NCBI GenBank assembly: GCA_012839205.1
Contig: DUNT01000072.1
Location: 1 to 57,765, forward strand
Origin: Clostridiaceae bacterium
GTDB taxonomy: Bacteria; Bacillota; Clostridia; DSM-8532
Direction of reading: 5' to 3'
DNA: 57,765 nt
Positions 1-8,707 of the stretch are shown here, piece by piece. The notes beneath the pieces were generated by a model. The model ran no database searches and was not told the origin of the DNA. It worked only from the letters and a program-made list of their open reading frames with translations. The translations under genes were made by a program, and so were the position numbers. How positions within the stretch are numbered: the stretch's first letter is position 1; every line of letters starts with the position of its first letter.

Positions 1-771
1 GAAATGACCGGGCTTGATTCTGATGTTCGTAGTATCACCGATACCCTTGACTCTGTCGGTAACACTACCGCAGCCATCGGTAAAGGTTTTGCTATCGGTT
101 CCGGTGCTTTGGCTGCTTTGGCTCTAATGATTTCATACCTCTATTCATACAACGAAATCGGTACCGATTTAATCTTGAATATCATTGATCCTATGATACT
201 GGCAGGTGCTATTGCCGGTGGTGCATTACCATTCCTCTTTTCCGGTATGCTGATTGAAGCAGTTGCAAATGCTGCCAGAAAAATGGTTGATGAAGTTCGT
301 CGTCAGTTCAGAGAAATCCCCGGTATTATGGATGGTACTGCAAAACCTGACTACAAAACATGTATTGAAATCTCCACCAAGGGTTCCATCGGTGAAATGA
401 AAGTTCCTTCCCTCATGGCAATTGCGGTACCAGTAATTTGCGGTTTCATTTTTGGACCAGAATTTGTTGGAGGGCTGATAATCGGCTGTACTATCACCGC
501 TATTATGCTGGCTCTGTTTACCGGAAACGCTGGCGGTGCATGGGATAATGCTAAGAAATACATTGAATCAGGTGGTATAAAAGGCTCCGAAAAGGGTTCT
601 CCTGCACATGATGCTGCTGTTGTAGGTGATACAGTTGGAGATCCTCTGAAAGATACTGTAGGTCCCTGTCTGGATATCTTTATCAAGATTATGTCAACTG
701 TATCTCTTGTTGCTGTAAGCATATTCAGCAGATATAATCTATTTGATTTAATTGGTAATTTATTTAAATAA
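1..771 (+). CDS. hppA: Membrane-bound pyrophosphatase, C-terminal part (5' truncated by window)
   Basis: The enzyme hydrolyses cytoplasmic pyrophosphate and uses the energy to pump H+ or Na+ across the membrane. The frame is open to the window's first base, so the N-terminal part lies outside. Visible are the GNTTAA..GKG segment near the start, several hydrophobic helices, and the conserved GDTVGDPLKDTVGP block near the C-terminus. Alanine after GNTT, where K+-independent enzymes carry lysine (GNTTK), and glycine three residues on, mark the K+-dependent subfamily (established family rule). The ending resembles Thermotoga-type Na+-pumping enzymes as I recall them, but ion choice cannot be read from this fragment. 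A strong hairpin follows the stop codon. Confidence 0.95.
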   Translation, partial: EMTGLDSDVRSITDTLDSVGNTTAAIGKGFAIGSGALAALALMISYLYSYNEIGTDLILNIIDPMILAGAIAGGALPFLFSGMLIEAVANAARKMVDEVRRQFREIPGIMDGTAKPDYKTCIEISTKGSIGEMKVPSLMAIAVPVICGFIFGPEFVGGLIIGCTITAIMLALFTGNAGGAWDNAKKYIESGGIKGSEKGSPAHDAAVVGDTVGDPLKDTVGPCLDIFIKIMSTVSLVAVSIFSRYNLFDLIGNLFK

Positions 772-818
772 TAAATCACTATAAAAACAGGAATAAAATA
801 ATAAAGATATTTAATGTA

Positions 819-846
819 AACAAGCTCACCCAAAGGTGAGCTTGTT
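819..846. terminator. Shared terminator between hppA and the convergent aminotransferase
   Basis: A perfect 12-bp inverted repeat (AACAAGCTCACC / GGTGAGCTTGTT) with a CAAA loop lies between two convergent stop codons. T-rich sequence follows it on the plus strand, and T/A-rich sequence follows on the minus strand, so it probably ends transcription from both sides. Confidence 0.8.
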
Positions 847-863
847 GCTTATTGTTTTATAAA

Positions 864-2141
864 CTAAACAGCAAGTACTTTTTCCAATGCCGCCAATTCA
901 ACACAAACAGCCAATACTTCTATTGCTGTTCTGAGCTCAGATAATGGAGGAAATGTGGGAGCTATTCGTATATTGCTGTCCTTAGGATCTATACCATATG
1001 GGAATGTGGCTCCTGCATTTGTTAGTACTACGCCTGCCTCTTTTGCTAGACTTACAGTTCTTTTTGCACAGCCATTTAAAACATTTAAGCTGATAAAATA
1101 ACCGCCATTAGGCTTATTCCATGAGGCAATCCCCTTGTCCGAAAGACGCCTGTCCAGTATTTCATGAACGGCTTCAAACTTCGGTCTCAGGATTGCGGCA
1201 TGCTTTTTCATATGCTCACTAACGGTTGCAACATTCTTTAAGAATCGGGTATGCAAAAGCATATTTATTTTATCATAGCCAATGGTTTGTATAGAAATCT
1301 GCTTTTTAAGATAATTAATATTTTCCTTGCTTGAGGCCATAAATGCAACTCCGGCACCAGGAAACGTCACCTTGGAGGTAGAACCGAACATATAGGTTCT
1401 ATTGGAATTTCCTGCCTTATGGCACTCTTTGATTAAGCTCAATAGCTGATCCTGCGGTGTATCATAAAGGTGATGGAGAGCATATGCATTATCCCAGAAA
1501 ACTGTGAAGTCTGGTGCTTTTGTCTTCATATTTGCCAATCTTATTACTATTTCGTCCGAATAAGTTATTCCGGAAGGATTACTGTACATGGGAATTGCCC
1601 ACATGCCCTTAATAGTCTCATCCTGCGATACAAGCTCTTCTATCATGTCAATATCAGGGCCATTACTGTTCATCGGAACTATAATCATTTCCACTCCGAA
1701 TAGCTGGGTAATAGCAAAGTGACGATCATAACCCGGGCTGGGACAAAGAAATTTAATTTTTTCAAGTTTACTCCACGGCTTATCAAAGCCATTTAAACCA
1801 TGATTAAATGCTTTTGCCATTAAATCATACATGAGATTCAGGCTTGAATTACCGGCAATAAATATTTCATCTATGTTTACATCAAATAATTCAGCAAACA
1901 GTTTTTTAGCTTCTGTTATGCCATCAAGAATTCCATAATTACGGCAATCTGTACCATCTTCTGAAAACAGATTATTGACATCACCAAAAAGTTCATTGGA
2001 AAGATCTAATTGTTCGGTACAGGGTTTCCCTCTTGACATGTCCAGGTTTAAACCTTGTTTTTTAAAGTTTTCGTATTCTTTTGATAATTCATTTTTTCTA
2101 TTTATGAGTTCATTCTTGTCAAAATTCTCAAAAGCCTGCAT
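864..2141 (-). CDS. PLP-dependent class I-like aminotransferase (MocR-like/Asp_aminotransf family)
   Basis: A 425-residue fold-type I aminotransferase. The signature LDMSRGKPC near the N-terminus, the SPGYDRHF segment, the FWDNAYALHHLY block and the SGSTSK-like PLP-lysine motif (here GSTSKVTFPGAG) are typical of the clostridial family annotated as aspartate or general class I aminotransferase. The likely reaction is amino-group transfer between aspartate (or an aromatic amino acid) and 2-oxoglutarate; the substrate is not certain. The start was moved 14 codons in from the longest frame because GGAGGG sits just before this ATG. It lies 102 bases downstream of dacF on the same strand, at the end of the aromatic operon region. 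Confidence 0.85.
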   Translation of the reverse strand: MQAFENFDKNELINRKNELSKEYENFKKQGLNLDMSRGKPCTEQLDLSNELFGDVNNLFSEDGTDCRNYGILDGITEAKKLFAELFDVNIDEIFIAGNSSLNLMYDLMAKAFNHGLNGFDKPWSKLEKIKFLCPSPGYDRHFAITQLFGVEMIIVPMNSNGPDIDMIEELVSQDETIKGMWAIPMYSNPSGITYSDEIVIRLANMKTKAPDFTVFWDNAYALHHLYDTPQDQLLSLIKECHKAGNSNRTYMFGSTSKVTFPGAGVAFMASSKENINYLKKQISIQTIGYDKINMLLHTRFLKNVATVSEHMKKHAAILRPKFEAVHEILDRRLSDKGIASWNKPNGGYFISLNVLNGCAKRTVSLAKEAGVVLTNAGATFPYGIDPKDSNIRIAPTFPPLSELRTAIEVLAVCVELAALEKVLAV

Positions 2142-2243
2142 TATAACCCTCCAAGTAAATAGTAATGTTATTATAAACATCATTTTTCATATTGTATGAT
2201 ATATAATAATTTATTGCAAGTTTTAAATCTTAAAATTGCAAAA

Positions 2244-3500
2244 TTAATGTATCATAACAAGCCATTTCTTAATTACATCTTGAAAGTAATCCATAAAATC
2301 CATCTTATGAGCACTTTCTATAGTTATTAAAGAAGTTTCGGCAATAATCTTTTCTCCTTGAAATATTGAGATTGTTCCCAAAATACTCCCCTGTCTTACC
2401 GGTGCCATTACCTTCTCCGGCAATGAAACCCGTGTATAAAGGTTATCCCTTTGAGAATGTTTTAATACCGCAATTAAATCTTCCGAGACAGCAACCATAA
2501 CCTCTTGTAAAGACTTTGAACGATCTACTTTAACTGAGCCGGCAATGCGTCCCTTTTTAAGGAGAAATACTTTTCCATACTCAGTGAAGGCATAGTCAAG
2601 TATTTTTTGACTGCTGGTAGTGCGTAAATTCTTTGTGTCACAGAATAAAACAACAGAAATGAATCTCATGTCATTTCTGGTTGCACTTGTTACCAAACAT
2701 CTTCCTGCCAGGCCTGTATACCCTGTTTTTACACCATCTGCCCCTTCATAACCTGTAAGCATTTCATTTGTACTATTAAGGACTCTGCCATTAAAATAGT
2801 ATTCTTTTTTTTTCACTATCTCATTAAAAACAGGATTCTTTAGTGCATATCTCGTTATTTTCGCTAAATCATATGCAGTTGTATAATGATTTTCAGCGTC
2901 TAAGCCGTGGGGGTTGGAAAAGCTAGTTGAAAACGCACCTATTTCAACAGCTTTTTTGTTCATCATTTCACAAAAATTTTCCACGTTTCCTCCGACATGT
3001 TCAGCTATGGCTACAGCCGCATCATTTCCAGAACATATAAGCATGCCGTTAAGAAGATCATACATTTTTACAGTACTGTCCTTCTTTAGCCCCATTACAG
3101 AGCCGCCCATACCTGCCGCTTTACCGCTGATTATAACGTCATCGTCTAAATCACTGTTCTCCAATGCAATTATTGCGCTCATAATCTTGGTTGTACTGGC
3201 CATGGGCCTTTTTCTGTACGCATTTTTTTCGTATAGTATTGTCCCTGTTTCAAAGTCCATAACCACAGCCGACCGTGCATTTATAATCGGATCACTGCTA
3301 ACCTCTACCGTATCATAGTATAGATTATCTTCATTTTGTTCATTTTCATTAAACCATTCTTGTGAATATTGAGTATTGTTATCAATTAAAGGATCATGTA
3401 ATTCAAGAGGCTTTGAATCATGATTATTCCCAAATATAACAGAAATAAAATAGACAATTAGCATTAATAGCAGAAGATACAGGATATCTGTTTTTTTCAA
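2244..3500 (-). CDS. dacF: D-alanyl-D-alanine carboxypeptidase (peptidase S11, DacF/PBP5-like)
   Basis: A 418-residue penicillin-binding protein that trims the terminal D-Ala from peptidoglycan pentapeptides outside the membrane. The N-terminus has one hydrophobic segment (about residues 7-24), a signal or anchor. All three active-site motifs are present: SxxK at 102-105 (STTK), SGN at 157-159 and KTG at 258-260. A PBP5-type C-terminal beta domain follows, ending in an amphipathic tail that could bind the membrane. In Bacillus subtilis, dacF sits next to spoIIA; here it follows aroK by 57 bases, more than 35 kb away from spoIIA. The symbol is by family resemblance; a vegetative DacA/DacB role is possible. 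Confidence 0.9.
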   Translation of the reverse strand: MKKTDILYLLLLMLIVYFISVIFGNNHDSKPLELHDPLIDNNTQYSQEWFNENEQNEDNLYYDTVEVSSDPIINARSAVVMDFETGTILYEKNAYRKRPMASTTKIMSAIIALENSDLDDDVIISGKAAGMGGSVMGLKKDSTVKMYDLLNGMLICSGNDAAVAIAEHVGGNVENFCEMMNKKAVEIGAFSTSFSNPHGLDAENHYTTAYDLAKITRYALKNPVFNEIVKKKEYYFNGRVLNSTNEMLTGYEGADGVKTGYTGLAGRCLVTSATRNDMRFISVVLFCDTKNLRTTSSQKILDYAFTEYGKVFLLKKGRIAGSVKVDRSKSLQEVMVAVSEDLIAVLKHSQRDNLYTRVSLPEKVMAPVRQGSILGTISIFQGEKIIAETSLITIESAHKMDFMDYFQDVIKKWLVMIH

Positions 3501-3557
3501 AGCTAATTCACCATGAAATTAGTGCCCTGTGTCAAATATATTGTTTTACATCTCTGA

Positions 3558-4052
3558 CTATGATATTTTAGTCCAAATTGAGCAGATGGTTTTAATAGCA
3601 TCCTCTATATCTGTAGCATCTATAACATAATCACAATACATATTATATAGGTATTCTCTTTCCAAAGAAATCTTGTACAATGCATCTGGATTATCCTTTA
3701 ATAAAGGCCGGGTATCTGTCTCAACCGTTCTTAGAATATCTTCAACTGGACGTTTTATATAGAATATAACTCCCTTTTGTTTTAATACGTTAATATTCTC
3801 TGGTCTAAGGACAACTCCTCCACCGGTAGACATAATAACACCATCAAGTGTGGACATGCACAAAATCATTTTACTTTCAAGGTCGCGAAAATAATCTTCG
3901 CCTTTTCTAAAGAGCTCGGTAATACTTCCGTAGGTTTTTTCTATACTTTCATCACTATCTGTAAAGGGCATGTCCAAAAGAGCTGCAAGTGTTTTACCGA
4001 TGGTGGTCTTGCCTGCTCCCATAAGCCCGATTAAGACAATATTTGTTTTCAT
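3558..4052 (-). CDS. aroK: Shikimate kinase
   Basis: A 164-residue kinase that phosphorylates shikimate with ATP to give shikimate 3-phosphate, the fifth step of the shikimate pathway. The Walker A loop GLMGAGKT lies at residues 9-16. The shikimate-binding DSDESIE segment, the RDLE motif, the TGGG loop and the lid segment TDTRPLL are all present. Length is normal for the family. The gene is read after the aroE fusion but is separated from it by 91 bases holding a palindromic repeat, so its expression may differ from that of the upstream aro genes. Confidence 0.95.
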   Translation of the reverse strand: MKTNIVLIGLMGAGKTTIGKTLAALLDMPFTDSDESIEKTYGSITELFRKGEDYFRDLESKMILCMSTLDGVIMSTGGGVVLRPENINVLKQKGVIFYIKRPVEDILRTVETDTRPLLKDNPDALYKISLEREYLYNMYCDYVIDATDIEDAIKTICSIWTKIS

Positions 4053-4093
4053 GGCTGGCTCCTTTCCTTTTCAAATGTTGTAAGTCTAACAGA

Positions 4094-4154
4094 AGATCCT
4101 TCGACTCCGCTACGCTCCGCTCAGGATGAAAGTAGGGGTGCTGTCATCCTGAGC
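4094..4154. repeat. Dispersed palindromic repeat overlapping the 3' end of the aroE fusion
   Basis: The sequence reads AGATCCTTCG..CTCCGCTCAGGATGA, followed by an inverted copy of its end. GCTCAGGATGA (4119-4129) and TCATCCTGAGC (4144-4154) form a perfect 11-bp stem around a 14-base loop. The same family occurs as four half-units at 26526-26672. The stop codon of the aroE fusion (TGA, 4144-4146) lies inside the repeat arm. Such REP- or MITE-like AAGATCCTTCG/CAGGATGA elements are widespread in clostridial and other genomes. Confidence 0.85.
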
Positions 4155-5232
4155 CCTTAAACTTTTCATATATTTCATCTATAATGTCTTGGTCATAGGT
4201 AGTACCTTGCCATATTTCCTCTGCACATACAGCCTGTGCAACCAGCATGTAAAGTCCGTTGGCACATGGTATTGACAGTTCCTTTGCATATTTAAGAAAG
4301 AGTGTTTCGGCAGGGTTATATATAAGATCCATAACGAATGAAGCTCCCTTAAGCTGTTCTTTACTTAAAGGTGAAAAATCAACCTTTGGAAACATACCCA
4401 CTGGTGTAGCATTAATAATTGAATCATAGCCTTCAGCCGAAAAATCACTTATCTGGATACTTTCATGTTCTGGAAATCTGGAAGCCGCAGTTTGGACATC
4501 CCGGCTTACTATTGTTATTTTTGATGCACCTTTATCTTCAAGCCATGCAACTACAGCTTTTGAAGCGCCACCACTGCCTAAAACAGCGCAGACCTTGTTA
4601 TTGCTGTCAAATCCATAGTACTCAAGAGCTTTTCCGAAACCAAAATAGTCTGTATTATAACCCTGGTATATCTCGCCAATTTTGACAGTATTCACAGCAC
4701 CGGTTCTTCTGACGATATCTGATATTGTATTTAAATAGGCCATGATTTCAGTTTTATAAGGAATTGTAACATTAATACCTTTATAGCCTTCTTTCTTTAA
4801 CCGGTCTAAAAGATCCGGAATCTCCGATTTAGAAACTTCTACCGTCCCGTAGGATGCGTTAGTATTCGTCTTTTCGAATAATTCCCTATGTATTTGCGGG
4901 GATATGCTATGCGATAGTTTTTCTCCAATTACTGCATATCGTGGTTTTATAGATTTACTTTCCAAAAGCTTTTTCTGATATTCTCTGGAATTGTACATTA
5001 TACATTCAAATATTGCTTTAACATTATCTTTATACTCTTGTTTTTTGACAATTGAAAGGACATTTTGAATAACTTCTTCTTCACGGGATTTATCCAAAAC
5101 CTCTTTACCGGTTTGTGCTTTTGATTCAACTACTTTAGAAACCAAATCCATACGCTTTTGTAATAAAGACGAAAGCTCTTTATCAACTTTATCAATCTCT
5201 TTTCGCACTGTTTCAAGATTGTTTTTTCCCAT
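4144..5232 (-). CDS. aroE: Bifunctional chorismate mutase / shikimate dehydrogenase
   Basis: A 362-residue fusion. Residues 1-90 are an AroQ-type chorismate mutase (chorismate to prephenate). Every residue aligned with the E. coli active site appears to be kept: R10, R27, K38, D47, R50, E51, S82, Q86. From about residue 97 it is shikimate dehydrogenase (NADPH reduction of 3-dehydroshikimate): SHSISP at 107-112, NVTIPYK with catalytic K160, GYNTD with D195, and the NADP loop GSGGAS near 219-224. The start overlaps the aroC stop by one base (TAATG), suggesting coupled translation. The final codons Gly-Ser-Gly-stop are written by a palindromic repeat. The fused activities are not consecutive in the pathway. 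Confidence 0.95.
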   Translation of the reverse strand: MGKNNLETVRKEIDKVDKELSSLLQKRMDLVSKVVESKAQTGKEVLDKSREEEVIQNVLSIVKKQEYKDNVKAIFECIMYNSREYQKKLLESKSIKPRYAVIGEKLSHSISPQIHRELFEKTNTNASYGTVEVSKSEIPDLLDRLKKEGYKGINVTIPYKTEIMAYLNTISDIVRRTGAVNTVKIGEIYQGYNTDYFGFGKALEYYGFDSNNKVCAVLGSGGASKAVVAWLEDKGASKITIVSRDVQTAASRFPEHESIQISDFSAEGYDSIINATPVGMFPKVDFSPLSKEQLKGASFVMDLIYNPAETLFLKYAKELSIPCANGLYMLVAQAVCAEEIWQGTTYDQDIIDEIYEKFKGSG

Positions 5233-6347
5233 TATTCATACCTTCCTTTATTAAAGCCTTCTAAGCCATAATGATCAATAAGTATGTCCAGTATGGCAAT
5301 GGCAGCCGCAGCATCAATTACAGGCACAGCCCTTGGAACAATACATGCATCATGGCGTCCTTTCACTATTAATTTAGCGTCTCTTTCTTCTTTTATATCT
5401 ACTGTGTCCTGTTCTTTGGCTATAGAAGAGGTTGGCTTAATTGCTGTGCGAAATACAACGGGCATACCATTAGTTATACCGCCGTTAATTCCGCCATTAT
5501 GGTTGGTTTTCGTATAAATATTTTCATCTTTAATATAAAAACTGTCATTGGCCTGGCTTCCATATAGTTTTGTTATTCCAAAACCATCTCCGAACTCAAC
5601 ACCTTTAACTGCGGGAATTGAAAAAAGAATCGATGAAATCTTTGCCTCAACATTGTCAAAAATTGGAGAGCCAATCCCTGCTGAAATACCGATTATAGCT
5701 GTTTCAACAACCCCTCCCACTGAATCAAGATTTTTTCTTGTCTCTTCAATTATTTCAAGATACTCTTCCCTGCAGGATCTGTCATTTACAGGAATATCCA
5801 TACTTCTAAGCATAAAAAGCTGTTCTCTTGTTATTTGAGTACTGTCAAACCTTATGTCATGAAAATCATATATTGAATCAATATGTGAACCGATTGCAAT
5901 GTCATACTCATTGAGTATTTGTGTAGCAATGGCTCCGGCAAATACAATTGGTGCGGTTAATCTTCCGGAAAAATGTCCGCTGCCTCTTTTATCATTATAG
6001 CCTTTATATCTTTTTAATCCGGAAAAATCGGCGTGCCCGGGCCGTAAAAGGCTGTCCAGATTATCATAATCACGGCTTAAACAATCAGTATTCCTTATTA
6101 TTGCGCCAACAGGAGTGCCGGTAGTTTTTCCATTATAGATACCGCTAAGAATCTCCACCTTATCAGCCTCTTTTCGTTTGGTGGAATAAACTCCGGCTGA
6201 TGGTTTTCTACGTCCCATTTCCTTGGAAATAATTTCGTGATCGATATCAAAGCCTGAAGGAAGCCCGTCAATAACCACACCAATAGCAGGTCCGTGAGAC
6301 TCGCCAAATACAGAAATTTTTATGTTTTTTCCAAAAACACTACTCAT
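5232..6347 (-). CDS. aroC: Chorismate synthase
   Basis: A 371-residue FMN-dependent lyase that makes chorismate from EPSP (5-enolpyruvylshikimate 3-phosphate) by 1,4-elimination of phosphate. Family signatures are visible: GESHGPAIGVVIDG near the N-terminus, RPGHADFSGLKRY and RGSGHFSGRLTAPIV in the middle, and the GGI.GG.. and RHDAC segments towards the C-terminus. Length is typical. The start overlaps the aroA stop by eight bases (ATGAGTAG) and its stop overlaps the next start by one base, so aroA-aroC-aroE are tightly coupled. Confidence 0.96.
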   Translation of the reverse strand: MSSVFGKNIKISVFGESHGPAIGVVIDGLPSGFDIDHEIISKEMGRRKPSAGVYSTKRKEADKVEILSGIYNGKTTGTPVGAIIRNTDCLSRDYDNLDSLLRPGHADFSGLKRYKGYNDKRGSGHFSGRLTAPIVFAGAIATQILNEYDIAIGSHIDSIYDFHDIRFDSTQITREQLFMLRSMDIPVNDRSCREEYLEIIEETRKNLDSVGGVVETAIIGISAGIGSPIFDNVEAKISSILFSIPAVKGVEFGDGFGITKLYGSQANDSFYIKDENIYTKTNHNGGINGGITNGMPVVFRTAIKPTSSIAKEQDTVDIKEERDAKLIVKGRHDACIVPRAVPVIDAAAAIAILDILIDHYGLEGFNKGRYE

Positions 6348-7638
6348 AAAACTCTACCTCTCCTCCAAGCGAAATAAAATCATCCCAGAATTCCGGATAT
6401 GATTTTTTGACAGCTTCGTATCCTTCGATTCCAACAGCATCACTGCAAACAGTTGACGCAGCGGCTACAGCCATAACAATCCGATGATCACCTGAGCCAA
6501 AAGTTTTTCCACCTGTTAAACCCGGTTTGCCTTTTATTATGAGGCCGTCTACTTTCTCAGTGATATCAGCACCTAAATTATTAAGCTCTCTGCGTGTTGT
6601 CATAAGCCTGTCAGACTCCTTTATACGGAGGCGGGCAGCATTAATTATTGATGTTGTTCCTTCTGCATTAGAGGCTGCTACAGCAATTGCAGGCACTAAA
6701 TCAGGACATTGTGATACATCCACTGTTGTACCTTTTAATATGGATCTGTTGAATTTGATTCCCTGTTGGGTAATCACAGGTGAAGCACCCATTTCTTTTA
6801 AAATACTCATGATAACTTTATCGCCCTGGCAGGAATCAAGATTTAGACCAGTTAAAGTTAACTGTCCTGATATTGCTCCCATGACACAAAAAAATGCAGC
6901 CTGAGACCAGTCCCCCTCAACCACATACAAAGACAAGGCTTTATATGATTGGTTACCGGGAATAACTATTTTTCTGTAATTAGTTTCATGTTTTATACAT
7001 ATACCAAATTCTTTGAGCACTTCTATCGTCATTTGGATATACGGAAGGGATTGTATATCACCGATTATATTAATTTCTGAATCATCCTCCAGAAGCGGTA
7101 ATGCAAAGAGCAAACCTGACACAAATTGCGAGCTTACATCACCAGACAGATTGTGAGTTCCGGGAATCAGCCGGCCCGAAAGAAAAATTGGCATTTTCCC
7201 TTCATTGTCCTTATAGGTTATACCCTTTTCGGCAAATAGATTTTTATAAATATCAAAGGGTCTTTCTCTAAGTCGTCCGCAGCCGGTGAATGTAGAACCG
7301 GAAGCATCAAGCCTGGTTATCGGCATCATAAAACGTGCTGTTGAACCGGATTCTATACAGTCTATAATCTTTTCTTCTGATGAAATTTTACCACTGGAAT
7401 TAATGGTAACCAGTTTTCTTCCGTTATAATTAAGACTGTCCTCTATTTTTATTTCAGCACCTAATGCAGAAACAGCGCCTAAAGTAGCACTGATATCATC
7501 GGATAAAACCACATTATCTATTTTAGATGTGCCGTTTGCCAAAGATGCACAGATAATAGCTCTGTGAGCCATGCTCTTTGAGGGCTGAGCCACTATTCTT
7601 CCCTCCAGGGGCTTTGATTTAATCCTTAAGTATGCCAT
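6340..7638 (-). CDS. aroA: 3-phosphoshikimate 1-carboxyvinyltransferase (EPSP synthase)
   Basis: A 432-residue enzyme that transfers enolpyruvyl from PEP to shikimate 3-phosphate. Visible are PSKSMAHRA near the N-terminus (phosphoshikimate binding), the SGSTARFMMPI loop, GDVSSQFVSGLL, EGDWSQAAFF, the conserved LRIKESDRL motif and GDHRIVMA near the C-terminus. The start was placed 12 codons inside the longest frame, because GGAGG lies nine bases before this ATG and homologues begin near this point. It overlaps the end of aroB by 20 bases. The C-terminal coding end overlaps the aroC start by eight bases. Confidence 0.95.
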   Translation of the reverse strand: MAYLRIKSKPLEGRIVAQPSKSMAHRAIICASLANGTSKIDNVVLSDDISATLGAVSALGAEIKIEDSLNYNGRKLVTINSSGKISSEEKIIDCIESGSTARFMMPITRLDASGSTFTGCGRLRERPFDIYKNLFAEKGITYKDNEGKMPIFLSGRLIPGTHNLSGDVSSQFVSGLLFALPLLEDDSEINIIGDIQSLPYIQMTIEVLKEFGICIKHETNYRKIVIPGNQSYKALSLYVVEGDWSQAAFFCVMGAISGQLTLTGLNLDSCQGDKVIMSILKEMGASPVITQQGIKFNRSILKGTTVDVSQCPDLVPAIAVAASNAEGTTSIINAARLRIKESDRLMTTRRELNNLGADITEKVDGLIIKGKPGLTGGKTFGSGDHRIVMAVAAASTVCSDAVGIEGYEAVKKSYPEFWDDFISLGGEVEFYE

Positions 7639-8704
7639 GGATTTTGTCCTCCAGCTCTTTAAGATCTGTTTCAATAAGCCTGCCTTGCCCGATTCTTTCT
7701 ATATAGGATAAAGTTATCCTTCCGGAACGATTCTTTTTATCAAGTGAAATAGCTTTTATTACATCTGGAATGTTCAAATCTGGCCATTTGGTGGGAAGAC
7801 TGAACTTTTTCAAAGCCGCAGTTATCTTTTCTGCTTCTCCTTTTTCTGTAAGACCCATACCCTCTGTTAATCTTGTAATGAGAACCATTCCAATGGAAAT
7901 TGCTTCCCCATGCGACAATCCTGAATAATTCTGTACTCTTTCTATAGCGTGGCCGATTGTATGACCAAAATTTAATAATTGACGTATGCCATTATCCTTT
8001 TCATCCTCTTCAACAACAATTCTTTTTATATTACAGCTGGTAAAAATATACTCATCAAGATTTTTTGATACAGATTTTCTGTCATACACATCATCACTGA
8101 CAAGCTGTTTGTACAATTCTATATCCTTGATAAAACTATGTTTTACAAGCTCAGCCATACCATCAGAAAAACATCTGTCATCTAAGGTTTCCAGAAGCAT
8201 CGGGTCAGTATAGACTGCATCCGGCTGGTAAAAAGATCCAACCAAATTCTTACCCTGCGGCAGATCAACGGCAACTTTGCCGCCGATGCTTGAGTCCACC
8301 ATTGCTAATAACGTAGTTGGAATCTGGATATAACCCATTCCCCTTAAAAAGGTAGCAGCAGCAAGCCCCGCCATATCACCTGTTACACCGCCACCTAAAG
8401 CAACAACAATGTCGCTTCTGGTAAATGCATGTTCAGCCAGTGCATCATAGATTTCAGTCAGGGTGGTAAGATTTTTATTCTTTTCTCCTGCCTCGAAAAT
8501 TATTGGAATAACAAAAAAGCCCTTTTGTTGAAGCTTTTCAATAAATGTATTTCCGTAAATATTAAATACATTGTTATCGGTTACAACAGCCAGCTTTTTA
8601 CCAGAATATTTCTCTTGAAAAATATCCGGTAATTGATTAAAGATACCGGATTCTATATATATTGTGTAGGTTTTACCGCTGGTTTTTACAATCAATTCTT
8701 TCAC
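7619..8704 (-). CDS. aroB: 3-dehydroquinate synthase
   Basis: A 361-residue NAD- and metal-dependent cyclase converting DAHP to 3-dehydroquinate, the second step of the pathway. The nucleotide-binding GGGVTGDMAG lies at about 104-113, followed by the long conserved block PTTLLAMVDSSIGGK and GKNLVGSFYQP. Likely Zn2+ ligands are E185, H248 and H265 (MAELVKH, NFGHTIGHA, LSHGEA). The gene starts three bases after the aroF stop and runs 20 bases into aroA. The enzyme for the next step, 3-dehydroquinate dehydratase, is not encoded in this window. Confidence 0.96.
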   Translation of the reverse strand: MKELIVKTSGKTYTIYIESGIFNQLPDIFQEKYSGKKLAVVTDNNVFNIYGNTFIEKLQQKGFFVIPIIFEAGEKNKNLTTLTEIYDALAEHAFTRSDIVVALGGGVTGDMAGLAAATFLRGMGYIQIPTTLLAMVDSSIGGKVAVDLPQGKNLVGSFYQPDAVYTDPMLLETLDDRCFSDGMAELVKHSFIKDIELYKQLVSDDVYDRKSVSKNLDEYIFTSCNIKRIVVEEDEKDNGIRQLLNFGHTIGHAIERVQNYSGLSHGEAISIGMVLITRLTEGMGLTEKGEAEKITAALKKFSLPTKWPDLNIPDVIKAISLDKKNRSGRITLSYIERIGQGRLIETDLKELEDKIHGILKD

Positions 8705-8707
8705 GGA

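Noticed and set aside
351-833. A 160-codon open frame opposite the pyrophosphatase gene
   Set aside because: It is antisense to a conserved membrane enzyme, has no ribosome binding site and no recognisable family; it is a shadow of the real gene.
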